Source: Penelope pileata (lineage: Eukaryota > Chordata > Aves > Galliformes > Cracidae). Taken from it: 64,000 nucleotides of DNA. A program made the translations under genes and the position numbers. Numbering within the stretch: position 1 is the first letter of the stretch; each line of letters starts with the position of its first letter. Of this stretch, positions 36,104 through 48,664 are shown piece after piece. The notes beneath the pieces were generated by a model. It did not search any database. It saw nothing but the letters and a program-made list of their open reading frames with translations, and had not been told where the DNA came from. The stretch lies in NCBI GenBank assembly GCA_013396635.1, contig WBMW01001608.1, forward strand, positions 461,483 through 525,482, written 5' to 3'.

Positions 36104-39100
36104 GATGGCAAAGTACTTTATTTTCTTACTGGTTTAGGTTACTTATCTTCTGCAAAACAATATGACAGACTTTTAGAGATATGGTGCCACTCTAAGTTTC
36201 TTACAGCTCAATCTTTGCTCCTCATTCTACTGTTTTTTGGTACGCTGGCAAAATTACAGCATTTTAAATGATTAATCCATTTTTTTCATGGAATACAATG
36301 CTATTGAAGACATATACTGACCTAATTTGTATGAGTAACTTAACAGGACATAGTAGTTTCTGGTGTGTACTTTAGTCTTTTGCAGACTAGGTGTTTCTGT
36401 CTTATATTTAATGGTGAAGCACTATTTTTTTTACTTCAGTAATAACATTTTTTACTGCAAATCTAATGATCTACTTGAGGACTTAGGTTAAAAACTGTCA
36501 CCAGTCTTACTCTGGTGGATAAACCAACTTTTGTATACTGCTTGCTAACATAGGTGGATATTTTAATGATGAATATGGAAAAAGTGTATAGTCCAGTGCT
36601 TTGGTGCTTTGTTCCATTCCTCTAATTTATGACACCAGTAATAATGGATGACGAATGAGATATCCAAAACATTAATAAATTATCTTAAGAGGTGTACTAA
36701 ATCAAAGAGGAAGACGCTAAGAAATAATCTTAAATAATACCTCCAAGAAAAGTAAGTTAATTCCAGAATTATTTATTCAGCAACATGTAAAAACCCTGAC
36801 AAATTCGTTGAAATCGAACTGCTGTAGGTAGGATGATGTTAATATAACTCAGCTTTCCAGATGTGCTATTCTTGACATTTGGATCTCCAGCTTCAGGTGG
36901 CAAGAGATGTAAAACTGTACAGAATAAAACCATTCTTTTAAAGTTTGAAAGTTGAGCTTAAGCATGTTTAAAATAAAACCAAGCAATTTTGTTCTATGAT
37001 GGTGATGCTTATAATCTCTTCCCTAAATTAATCTATCCATTAACAGGATTGAAATTTGCAGTGGTTTTCTGCTATGGTTTGCATTCACTAATTTGATGAT
37101 TCTTTGTGAAATTTTCACTTGTTCCAAATAAAACAGCGTATTTTTTTTTTTCTTAGCATCAAAGTTTCCGTGTTCTTGTCCAATTGCATGTCACAAGTTA
37201 CAATAGTTCTTGCAGTGATGCTGGCTGTCTCATAAGGAGTTCTTGCATGTCAGAAGAGGCATTGGCTGCTCACATAGTAACTATGTGCCACTGCTATGGA
37301 CAGGGAACATCAAGGTAGTGGGTCAGTTTTATGCAAGCAGACTTGCTGTTCTTATTAATCTGTTTCTTATTAATGTTAATAACTGCGGTGAAATTTAGTC
37401 ACTGTTGTAAAATGTGGTGAAATATAGACTGCAAAATGTTACCGGTGTTGGTAGAAATAAAAAATTATGGAGGTTATGTCAGGATTTAATAAACTCGCAG
37501 TTTCAAGGGTCTGTGAATGTTTTTATTGCTACTTTACGTTAACCTCTGTGTGGGCTTAGATCATATTGTCATCCAAATGAACAATGTATCTTTCCTACCC
37601 ACTCTGTTTTTGTTTTTCATACTTTTTTCCATGCCTTCTGCCATCACCGGGGTTCCGTTGCATATGGAATTGTTCCATCGTGTGTTATGAAACGGATAAA
37701 TATTTTTGGTATGAAGGTAACCAAATATCATAAAGGCTATGTTTTCTAAACAAATGGAAATGGAAAACTCTTATCCTTGATGATTTCTGGTCAAACTGGA
37801 GCACCTTTGGATGTAGATAGCTAAAGCCCAGGCAAAAGTAGCAATTAAGTGTAGGGGCACCAAATGTGGCCTTCTGTCAACTTGTGCCATATCTGCCTAA
37901 TGACATTCAGATGAGACATGAGACTTTTTTTTTCCGCTTGCAAATAGCTTCTTGATATTTAGCTACAAAGCAGGTTGTATCTGTTTGAGCTCATGTTGAT
38001 CTTCCAGTTTGTAACTTTTTTCCTTTCTACTTTTGAGAGCCTTAAGATTTTGTTCAAATTCCATAATTTTTAGTCAATTTCTGTGAAATATTGTTGCATT
38101 TTCCTCTAAATAGTACTGTGTGATAAACATTTTGCTTCTCAGAGAACTGAAATCCTATATAATATTGGTTACTAAATGTGTTTGGTGACTACGGTAACTC
38201 CCAACCCCAGCTTCTTTCAGTTTCTTCTGGAAAGAGAGGAAAATGGAAAGAGATCATTTGAAATCCCAAGTTTTGAAGGAGTTGCTATTGCTTGGCTAAA
38301 ACGTAGTTTTGTACTAAAGTAGCAATGTTTTTGTATTTGTGCTGGAATTACCTACGTAGTTGTGTTAAACTTGTTACCTATCTACACACTAATTTTCTAC
38401 TTTTGAAATAATGCAGAAGAACCTCTTGCTGTGCACAAGGACCAGTATATTAAATGGTTGCCTGTATTTCATTGATCTCTCTCTTTTTTTTTTTTTTTTG
38501 ACTAAGATTGTGCAGTGGTAGTTAGATGCTAAGCCACTTACATAGAGTTTCTGGATTTTTTTCCCAGTTCCCCACTCTTGATCACCTTAAGAGTTTCAGT
38601 GATCCAAACTGGGCACAGAGGTCTGGATGGTGGCATGCTATCAGTGAATGCATGACTTCTGTTTGTCTAACATTGGAATATTTTCTAGCTACATGATTTT
38701 TTCATTTCCCCTCGTTTCCCAGAATGAATTTGATTGGTCTTCTTTCGACCCATAGCCTCATTTTAACCTTTAACTGTGGAACTTACTGTAATCTCAGTTA
38801 TTCATGTGAAAGTTGTCACCAGAAGGCTCCAACAGTTTGCTTTCTACTTCTTGTTTCTGTTGGATTTTAATAAATACCCTGAATGTTGTTAGTCAAAAGC
38901 TGCTTCTAATCATTCAGCCTTGTTATGATGAGCAATTAACAGTAAGCTGTAAACAACAGGATTTTGCTGTTTTCTTATTTCCCCTCCCTTTAATATAAGT
39001 TCAGACATCTTGTGAAAATATTGATATTAATTCTAACTTAAATGAACACGCTGTATTTGTGAGTCAGACTAGGACTGCTTTTGCTTTTGTATGCAGTTCT

Positions 39101-42100
39101 TGAATTCTCCTTGTTTTTCTCCATAGCTGTAATTTTTAGCACTGTCAATTTTAAAGAGAAGTAGTAGACAACAAGCATTTTTGGAAACTAGAAATTACAT
39201 TTATTTCTAAGTTTATTATATCTTGACAGAAGATGTATATACATCTAACAGATTTTAATCTCAGTGTATTTGTCATAGCTTTTATCTCCCACTTTTTTTG
39301 TTCTGCTCATTGGTATTGAAGTTTTGCTTACAACTTCACCCTTCTGTTTATCTTAAGGTCTGCCTTGGCTACAAGTATAAACATTGTAGTCAGTCTTCAA
39401 GGTGGAGGATACTTTCTGGTGCTTTATTGTACAAAAGAATCCAGGCACTTTCTGCTTTGGTATCTGTGACAGTGTAACTGTAGAGCAGTTATTTTGGGAC
39501 GGGTTTTTGCTTTCTGCAGGCTCCTAAATGTTCTCAATGTGTTCAGCATGAAATCATGGTCTTCTGAACACCAAGAGGGTGTTTCCTAATGAGGGAGAGA
39601 CTGAAGACAATTATTTGCATTATCAGCATTTGCCACAATGCCAGACCTGAGATTAAGGAAAATAGCCATTAAGAAAGCGACAGAATCCTATCATATGTTT
39701 AAGACTTATCTCATTGTTTTCAGTCTGTAATTAAGACTGTTTAAAAGCCAGAAATGTCCATTTTGCAGTGTTTTGGTACTGTGTTCATGAGTGCTGGAAC
39801 ACAGCTTTAAGTTTCTTAGGTAGCAAGATGTTAATATGAAATAACTAAATTTAATCAGTTTACTTAAACTCAAATTATTTTTCATCATTTCTAGTTAATA
39901 GAAAATGTATTGTTTAAATAGTGTAGCAGTTGTGTTTTAAAACGCAATAGAACAGTGTCTTTAGTTGTAAAATAAAATTTTTCTACTAAAATCGAGGTCC
40001 CATAGTTGTGAATAGTTCAAGTTAATGTATTACAGAGAATCTGTGGTGAATAATGCAACTCAATCTAATGAAGGGTTAATTGTGAAAACTGATATAAGTT
40101 TTATTTTCTTATAAATCAGAAGGTTGGTAAAATGTATTCTTACTGTTGATCATTAGAATACAAAACTATCTGTTAAAATCAATTAACATGCATATCTGAT
40201 GACTGATTGTATAAATATGAAAGTCAAATAATTGTAATCGTTAACCATGGCTTCAGGTCATATGAGTTGTCAGCTCAAAAAAACTAGAGAAGAAGGAGCC
40301 TTATTTGCATATATTTAATGTGGCATGCTGTACATGTGGGAATTTAAGATAAACCTTTCCTAGTAATCTGCTTGTTTTTATCTAAAAATCAGCTAGGAGA
40401 CGGGGATCATAACAGCCAAATGAGCTATGTATTGTATTGATAGCAGTTGATCCACTAGTTTGGGGCTTAACGTTGTCCTGTACGGTTTAACAAGTTAAAA
40501 TTGTTATTTTTCTAAGAGACAGTTGGAAGAAGCTAGAAGAAGATAAAGGAAAATCAGTAAGATAATAAAGACATAGAAAAATTTTTTAATGACATACTCT
40601 ACTGAGTCACAAAAGTATCTTCTTGTGTGAAGTTGTCCAAGCAGGTAATTTGAATTTAATTGGTCAGTTGTAATAACTAGAAGGGAGAAAGCATGGCAGA
40701 GGAATGAAGCTTCTGGCCTAGAAAGGATTTACGTATTATTTATTTTGTGAAGATGATAATCTATTGGAGTTGGTTTTTTTTTCATGAATAATGCAAAATA
40801 TTCTATGTAACTTATATCTATTCAAAGAATCCTTGAAATGAGTCAGAATACAGTGGTCAGTACCTTACAGTACCTGTAATTTTGTTCAAGTGCATGTGTC
40901 CCATCTTTCTCTGTTCCCATGTGACTACTCCTGAATGTAAATAAATCAGTCACATGTCCTAAATTTTAAAATTACCTACTAAGCTCTTTCTAAAATTTCC
41001 TTTCATTACTCTGTGTTTTATAAGTTCCCAAGGGGAGGAACCAGTAGTATCTGTTATCTGTTCATTTGATTTACACCTGCACACTAAGAAATACTGTTGG
41101 TGGTGATGTTAAAAGGTGGAGGATATCAGAAGATTTTGTTGCTCAGTGCTATTTTTACTGTGAGCTTTATTTTGTAATGTTACAATTGTCAGTATTTGAA
41201 ATTTGTTCTTGAGTGTGTGCTACAATACAATTCCTTGCGTTGTTACCCAAATCGCCTCCAGTAGCAGCAGCACGGCCTTCCTCTCCTAGCAGCAGGCTTC
41301 CCAGCCTGAGTTCAGAGCTCACACAGCTTCTCTGTGTTACATCCTTGCTCTGTAAAACGCACTGTGTGGCACCGCCCTTGGCCTTAGTCTTGCACTGACC
41401 GCTATTTTGCAGGCTCTCCTGAGTAGAGGCACCTAGTTTATGTGTGAAGGTTGGGGAGGACAGCTGGCAGAACAGAGGAAGGAATTCAGTTTCTGTCATT
41501 ACCTCTTGCATAGGGTGGAAATTGTATTTGATTGCAAGAGAGGAAGGTAGCTGTATCTCAGGTCATTGGTTGTTTTACCGGCTCTCCAAGGTGTCCTATC
41601 TTTCAATGATTTAGATGCTTATTTGAACAGAAAACGATGACCCTTTAACTTAGACAAAAATAGCTACGTGAGGTCAGTTCTGGAAATGCATATTAAAAGC
41701 CCAAATTAGACATGAAACTAATTGAAAACTAAGCAAACCTCTAAAGGAGAAAAAAAAAAAAAAAAGGTGTTTTAAGGCATCAGTTACTGTAAGTGTGGTT
41801 TTAGGTCTACTGTAACTCATTAGTGAAAAATCACTTTGCTACCAGTGGCTGCCAAGCTGCAGATGAACAAAGATGATCTATGGCTTAGTGGTGCTTCCTC
41901 CAGGAAGTGTGATTCTGGAATGATCTCAGGGTCACCACTGAGCCATTGTATGTCCCTGTAATCCTGAAAATCTTTTAATGTGTGAAGGAATATACTGCTT
42001 TTACAATGATCTGTCACTTAAAAAAAAGGAGGATTTGGGATATGTTAGGTGTGTGTTGAGAGTGGATGGGATTTGCAGGCATGGAATGGGAATGAACTGT

Positions 42101-42717
42101 CATTCTTGAACAGAAATCTGAGGAGTAAAAGAGAATACACTCTCATTTGTCCCACTTCAGAAAAAACATATTGTGAGAAAAAAGTGTCTCAGATTACCTA
42201 AAATACAGAAATTTTTCGTACTGTTGTGTTTTGGGGCTAGCAATGTTATTAGCTCAAAGGGGAGGTATGCTTTCTCATGATGACTGTATTTAGCCAGGAG
42301 GAATAGTCCTTTTTAAAGCAAATTGAAATGAGTGTATGAGAGCGTGAAATTATCAGCAGCACTGGTGCACATTTACATTACTTCTACATACTCTTTTGAA
42401 TGACCACACAACAGAACAAGTACTTCATTTCCACTGTGTTGATTTTTCTTGACAAAACATGGCAGTCTATCCAAAGAAGGGTGTTTAGCCAAGATAAATA
42501 TAAAATTTATGATTAAGCAAAGTGTTTCCTTATTATAATCCCTAAAGAGAATTTGAGACTTGTTAAATATAATGTGCCCAGGTAATTTTAAGAGTAAATT
42601 ATCCTTTATGCTTTTAAATGCTGAAGTACAGCAACAGCATCAAGCATTAGAGATTTTGTCAGCAGAAACAACGCTGCTGATTTGCTTTGAAACAGCTATT
42701 GAGAAACCATGTGCATA

Positions 42718-43249
42718 GAGGCTGCTCCGAAAGTAATGCCTCCTTTTTGTGCCATTGGGCCACAGTGTCAAGAGTGGATGCTGGTGGTATGGCAGTAAAG
42801 GATGAACCTTCCCACCAATATTCCATTACATTTTGTTACTGTGTGACGGATGGCAGCAGGGGGGCAGTCTGACAAAATGGCATCTGACATGGAAGTGCAG
42901 ATGAATTGAATTCCTCCATGCAGTACGAATGGCACCTATTGACGTTCATTGATTCTTACTGAATGTTTCTGGAGACCAAGCAGTGGATGTGAGCTCAGTG
43001 AGGCAGTGGTGGTGTGTTTCAGCAGTGATGACAACGACAGTGGTCACCTCCGCTGGTGGAGATTTTGACAAGCGTGGCATGCAGGCTCTTGTTCATCCCT
43101 GACAAAAATGCATAGCTAATGGTGGTGACTGTGTTGAAAACTAGTGTTTTATAGCTGAGAATTCGATTTATCAAATAGTGTTATTGTGCTCTTTGTATCT
43201 GTTGCAGTTTCCATGGAAATAAATAGGAGGCATTACTTTTGGAGTGACC
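42718..43249 (+). mobile_element. Mariner MITE, non-autonomous Galluhop-like copy (532 bp)
   Basis: The element is bounded by TA dinucleotides (42,716-42,717 and 43,250-43,251). The left end reads GGCTGCTCCGAAAGTAATGC and the right end is its inverted partner, ending GGCATTACTTTTGGAGTGAC. Just inside the left end, MASDMEV-type sequence is the start of a mariner transposase (N-terminal helix-turn-helix DNA-binding region), already broken by stops. After about 60 codons' worth it jumps to the extreme C-terminus (GGDFDKRGMQALVH-like). The central DDE/D catalytic domain is absent, so it depended on a transposase supplied in trans. The deletion junction matches that in the copies at 26.3 and 54.8 kb. 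Confidence 0.92.
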
Positions 43250-43251
43250 TA

Positions 43252-46200
43252 TGTATGTACGATATATAGTTGTCCAGTAACCTCAGGTTTGATGTATTTA
43301 TTGAATTTTATAGGCCTGTACAGAGATCAGGAATCAGAGACATGGCTTATAAATCTGTCTCACTTTCCTGTAATGTGTGTTCTGAAAAGAAGCAAATGAA
43401 CCAGAATGGATAAAAATTGACAATGTGATTGTATTTCTGACACATTTCTTTACATGTTCTATTTACAGAATACCACTTTGAAAGAAACTATGGTCGCTGT
43501 CAATAGTATTCATTACAATAAATGGAGAATGAAAACTGGTTCGGGAGATGAGTGGATTTTGACCTTGGGTGTCAGTGTTGGCTTTGGAGAGCAGAGTTCT
43601 AATTAAATCGTGAATGTATTTAGGTAGGAGAGAGGAAGAGGTCTCACTGCATTCTTTCAAGGACTACGAACTTCCAAAATCAAGGATAACATTAGATGTC
43701 AGCCAAGTATTTTGTCCTTCTCGTGGTTTGTCTTTACATCTGAATTAGTGCCAGTTTGCACAGATTGTGTGTCAGCTTAAATACAAGAAACAGGCCTCAG
43801 TCTGCTTGAACTCGTTCCACCAAAGACTTCTAAAAACTTTTGGTAGTCTGCAAACTGTAATGGTTGTTTCACATTAAGTTGCTTTGTAGAATTATAAAAC
43901 AGCTTTTCTTGTGCTTTCAAATAAAATATTGTCATCCGCTAATGAATGAGATACCATCTGTAATAATTAAGGTTATTCTACTTGTTTTCTCCCTGCAGCA
44001 AAACTTCTGAAGGTTTGCAGAAGATAGTAAGACAACCACCAAGAAGGCTATTGCAGTATTGTAAGTACTGCACCCAGGAAAACAAGCAAGCAAACTTGAA
44101 TTAAGATTGTTGTAAAGAGGCTTTCATTTTGGGGGGGGTGAGAGGGGAAATGAGCTACATAAAGGGCCTACATGTAAAATACAGAGCAGGATATATTGTA
44201 GCAATCATGTTAATAATTTACAAGGAAAAAACTGCACTCTTGTAAAATCTAAAATTGTATCCTTGTGCAGTATAATCAGGAATTTACCAATAGCAGTGAA
44301 AACTATTTCTCTATCCACCAAAGATTGATCTAGTTTATATACATTTGTTTATTTAAAACTATCAGAATTTAGAAAATCATTGTAGTTTTGTAGGTTTGTC
44401 ATTTGTTTTAGTGACTTATTGTTTAGGTTATTTTGCAGAATTATTTATTTGCTGATTTATTTATGTATTTCATTATTTATTTATTTGATTATTTAGTAAA
44501 TTATTTATCTGATGAATTATTAATACATCTTCATGACATGCTTTAAATTATTTATAACTTAATTTTGAGTTTATTGCTTTTCGACGCTGCATTGTTACTG
44601 ACTAGTTTTGATTTTTTTTTTTTCTTGGTTCTTGAAAATTAAAGTACTAGCTCTAAGGCAAAAGTATATTCTTTGTAGAATCCATAGATGGGTTTCAATG
44701 AAGTAATTTACCATGTAGGTACTAATTTTATTTAGCCTTGTATTGCTTAGTATCACTTTTCTACTTACTTGGCTTTTGCACATATTATTTCATAGATGTG
44801 TCAAGATCAAATGAGTGACCTTTAAGAAGCAAGGATAAATGTTTACTTAAAATATGTAGAAACAGAGTTGTTCTATTTTCCTATTATTAAGTACTCTTTA
44901 ATTATTCTTAAAGTTCACTTGAGATATTTTTGTACAAATAAAATGGGTGCTTTTTAAATGAGCCTCTTGATATTTGAACTAAAACATTCAACTTCTAATA
45001 AGAATATAATATAATCACATTAATAACTCATATGGAGACTTCCTTCCTACTGGCCAGGTTTTAAATATATGAGGAGGGGTGATGGTATCTTTAGACACAT
45101 GCAGAAGATGATATATGTCTGGGGAGGGGAAGGTGGTATTTGGCTTTTCCTTTTCTTTTTGCATGCGTTGGAATTTATAAGCTCTGAAAATTCAGGATAT
45201 GTGTTGTTGTACATAAACTGCTGCCAAGTTCTGTGTTCAGAAAGAATCATTCTTAGTGCACGTTTTGTTGTGAAACCTGTTTCTGCATTGCTTTCATTTG
45301 CCAATTAAAAAGGCTTGAGATCTCTCAATTTTCTCTGAAGAGACCTGAGTAAATGTATGAAACCTGAATAAGGGCCCAATTTCAGGCTTCATGTGAGCAT
45401 CAGCTCTAAAGTGCCTTGGATCAGAATTGGGCTCAGAGTAAACGCTGCCTGATGCGGGTTTTTTCAGGAGCTATGAGACTCTTACCTGGAGTTACCTGTT
45501 TAGCTTGGGTTCCCAGTGACTAACTCTTTTGGCAGCCTGAAGCCAACTTGTAGGAAAGCAAAGTGACTGGCAGCCCTGTTTTGTAGTGCTGGAAGAGCTG
45601 CAACGAATGAGCAGAGCAGTAGTTCTTTGTAGAAAAGCACTGTGTGCACAACATGGCCTTTATTCTATGTTTGGTGCTTGAAATGAATTACTATATACTT
45701 TAAAGTTTTAACACAGCTTGGGAAAGCTGCATTGTACATTTCAAGTTTCAATGCTGTTGAAATACAGTAGAAATGGCCTCTGTAGACAGGTTTCACTATA
45801 GAACTTAAATTATGCATGTGTATATCCAAATTCCTTATTTTGAAATATTGAATGTATGAATATTTAATTTGTATCTTGCTTTAGTATCTTCATATGCTTG
45901 CCTTAAAGGAAGCTGTTTCCTTTGATTTATGTACCTGGATAAAAATGTGTGTACAGTATGTATCAATGGTTTTTCTCTCTACAGTGTTAGATGAACAGCT
46001 TTAGATAATGATAGCTAGTGATTTTTATTCTGCAGCTTGCTACCATTTTATAGAACATAAATTCCTTGTATTTGTTCTATTAATCTTACTTGAATTTGGA
46101 ATTCATTTGCTTTGCAGAAATATTTTTGTAATTACATATGTTACGAAAAGTCAAGTATATTAGAGATTGTAACAATGCAGGATTTTTTGTCTGTATGCAG

Positions 46201-48596
46201 TAACAAAGCCCTGAATATTGTTGTTATTAGGGGCAGAGTTCCAGTGTGAAATTTGCATTTGTCTTTATATGAATGTTTTGACTGAAGCCTAGAACTCTGA
46301 GGGAGTTCTGAACGTACACCAGTTTGTGATCTGCTGTATGAAATTTTGTGCAGTAACTCCTATTTCCTTGTGTAAATGAAGTCTTATTGTACCATAAGAC
46401 CCATTATAAGCATTTACAAAGGTAAGTGCTGTCAGTCCATTCTGCCACCAGTTTCTCAGAGAGTATGAAACACTTCCTGAAATACGTGCTACTACTGTTT
46501 CAGGGTAATATAGCACAGCTTCTGTGTTGGCACTGAAAGTAGCTACTTCATAATGATGACAAGTGAAAGTACAGCCAAAGGTCACGTTAAACAAGAAATT
46601 TCTTTCACACTTCACCCGTCTTCTGGATGTGGTATGAAAATACCTTTTTTGCCCTACACTATGGTATTTTTAAAAAAGAAGTTATTTTGAAATAATTTTT
46701 TATGCCTTGAATATTACTTTGTTCATGTTTTAAGAGAGAGACTCTGGGATTCTAGCATGCTAACTTTGGTGCTACGTATGTGTTTGAAGTTACCTTAAAT
46801 TCTGAGTTCAATTAGGCAACATAAGTAGTATTTCAGCCTACTTCATTTTCCATTTTGCAAATTTGCTTAGAGGCACAGCTTTAAGTTTTTGAAAAAGAGC
46901 TATTAATGTGCAGAGTGATATTTATATTGTTGTTGCAGGTCTAAGTATGATTTTACTCTTTTTTTTATATCTTTTAAGAAGAAAAATACAGATTTTTTTT
47001 TCCCTGAAAATTGCAGTCTGTTCAGAAGTAGAAAAAGAAGAGTGAACCTATTCATGTTGATAGACAGTTTCTTAGCTCTGTTTTGAAGAGATCCTGCAAG
47101 TAAGGCAGAAGGATAATTTAGGTTCTATGCTCAATCAGTTTCTTGTCTTAAACTGATATGGCCAACCGGGGTGCTAAAAAAAGGTGTCATTTTGAAAATG
47201 TGTATGGTCATGTATTAGATCATAAAAAATGAAGCTGACTTCTTTCACAGAGGCTGCTGAAGATGGAGGAGATGCTGGTTGGGAAGCCTAAATCGGGTGT
47301 ATTATTGATAGGTGTATTTCTGTTCTAATCTAACTCCATAGAAATTGTAGAAGCCATATTAAGCTCTTCTTCAATTTATTCCATACAGATAGAAGAATTT
47401 ACATCTCATGAGTCATATATTTCCTGTTGTATCTTTAATACATCCATTTTTAGTATTTTTCTTGCTTTTCTCCTCTATTGGTATGCTTGGAGAGTCAGTG
47501 TGTAGGAGCTTGTTATCTCACCCGTGAGGCAAGGAGGAGTTCAAATCAATAGCAGTTTGTTGTTCATGCTGAATGATGTTTCTTCTTGCCACAATAAGAC
47601 TTGATTTTGTCATCCTAATGATGCTAGCATGCTTCACAGAATAGGGATCAGCACTCTCAAACTCTTACAAGTAATGAAAAGAAGTCCTTTGGAGGAGATA
47701 CTAAAGAAATACTTTAGTGTTTGTAACCAAACGTACATTAGCTTTGTAAAACGAATATTCACGTTCTGTTTCACTTTGCAGGAGAGCTGCTTTGCAATGC
47801 TTTGTGGAAGTCTGCAGTGAAGGATGTATGGTTGATCAGAGTTGGCAATGATGAAAGTATGTTTTAAAAATAGATAACGAAAACTATTTAAAATATAAGT
47901 TCAGATAAAATGTAGATCATAGTAAGACCTCAGCTTAAAAACAAAACAAAATAACGAAGCCTCAAACTAGTAGAAATTTTGTATGTATCCCATAAAAAGT
48001 TGTCTTTGTACTGTTTACAAAGCAAGAGGATGATGTATAGCCAGGAAGAAAAAGTTGCAGTATTGCCTTCTATATCATGGTCAAAAAGGAGTCGAGCTTG
48101 AAAGTATGTCACAACGAGATGGAAGCTGTCAAAATATGTGAATTTTAGAGGAAATGATGTAGCCATAGGAAGCAATAGCATGATGATAGGACCTTATGGA
48201 TATAATATTGGTAGCAGTAATGGTTTTTTTGAGAAGGATAGGCTCTTTTGTGTTGGACATCTGTGAGCAATAGCGGAGATGAATCATGCTATTATATTGT
48301 TAAAATATCCCACTCTTTACGTATTTCTACGTTCATATAAATATCTTTCACTATATGGGGTAGATGTTAGTTGTGTTTTGTTTTGTTTTTCTTTTTTCAT
48401 CTGAAAGAACATTAGAGATGGTGCAGTTTCATGGTTAAACATTCACATAGTAAATTATGAATTTTAGCATTAGTGTTGAACCTTAGCAGCCTGTTTTTGA
48501 AAGCTTTTCAATAGTCAGCAGCTTTATTACTATCTACATGCATGTATCTTTTCTATTTGCACTTTTTTGTTCTTTTGTCTTTTTATGCAAAACAAA
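43252..48596 (+). other. Putative intron, no confirmed exon
   Basis: AT-rich DNA. A 62-base exon-like island at 43,999-44,060 is discussed in the findings. An AT-rich ATTTA-containing tract lies at 44,440-44,522. The 108-codon minus-strand frame at 46,289-46,615 has no recognised similarity. Nothing else was seen. Confidence 0.5.
44440..44522. repeat. Degenerate (TTAT)n AT-rich tract
   Basis: About 80 bases of imperfect TTAT/TATT tetranucleotide sequence contain many ATTTA pentamers. It is a low-complexity tract; the pentamers would be AU-rich elements only if retained in a mature 3' untranslated region, for which there is no evidence here. Confidence 0.75.
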
Positions 48597-48664
48597 CGGT
48601 TGGATTAGATGACCTTAGAGGTCTTTTCCAGCCTTTCCAGCCTTAATGATTCTATGAGTTCTCA
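48597..48664 (+). mobile_element. CR1 LINE 3' end fragment
   Basis: GGTTGGATTAGATGACCTTA followed by GAGGTCTTTTCCAGCC and CCTTAATGATTCTATGA is the canonical end of the avian CR1 3' untranslated region in plus orientation. Only about 68 bases remain, consistent with 5' truncation at insertion. The terminal octamer repeats are decayed. Confidence 0.88.

Larger units (their letters stand above)
30063..42717 (+). other. Putative intron, 12.6 kb without recognised gene or repeat family
   Basis: The plus strand is T- and G-rich; sampled lines gave T25 A14 G15 C6 at 32,221-32,280 and T24 A15 G12 C9 at 40,321-40,380. Only simple repeats, homopolymer runs and a short hairpin were seen. A GC-richer patch at about 41,220-41,430 has no recognisable content. 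A strong acceptor (35,461) and donor (35,693) bracket 231 bases with stops in all three frames, so they do not define a coding exon. Confidence 0.5.

Noticed and set aside
46289..46615. 108-codon minus-strand open frame with varied, protein-like composition
   Set aside because: No family was recognised, it is antisense to the inferred gene and its length is within chance expectation. A protein search with significant hits would overturn this.
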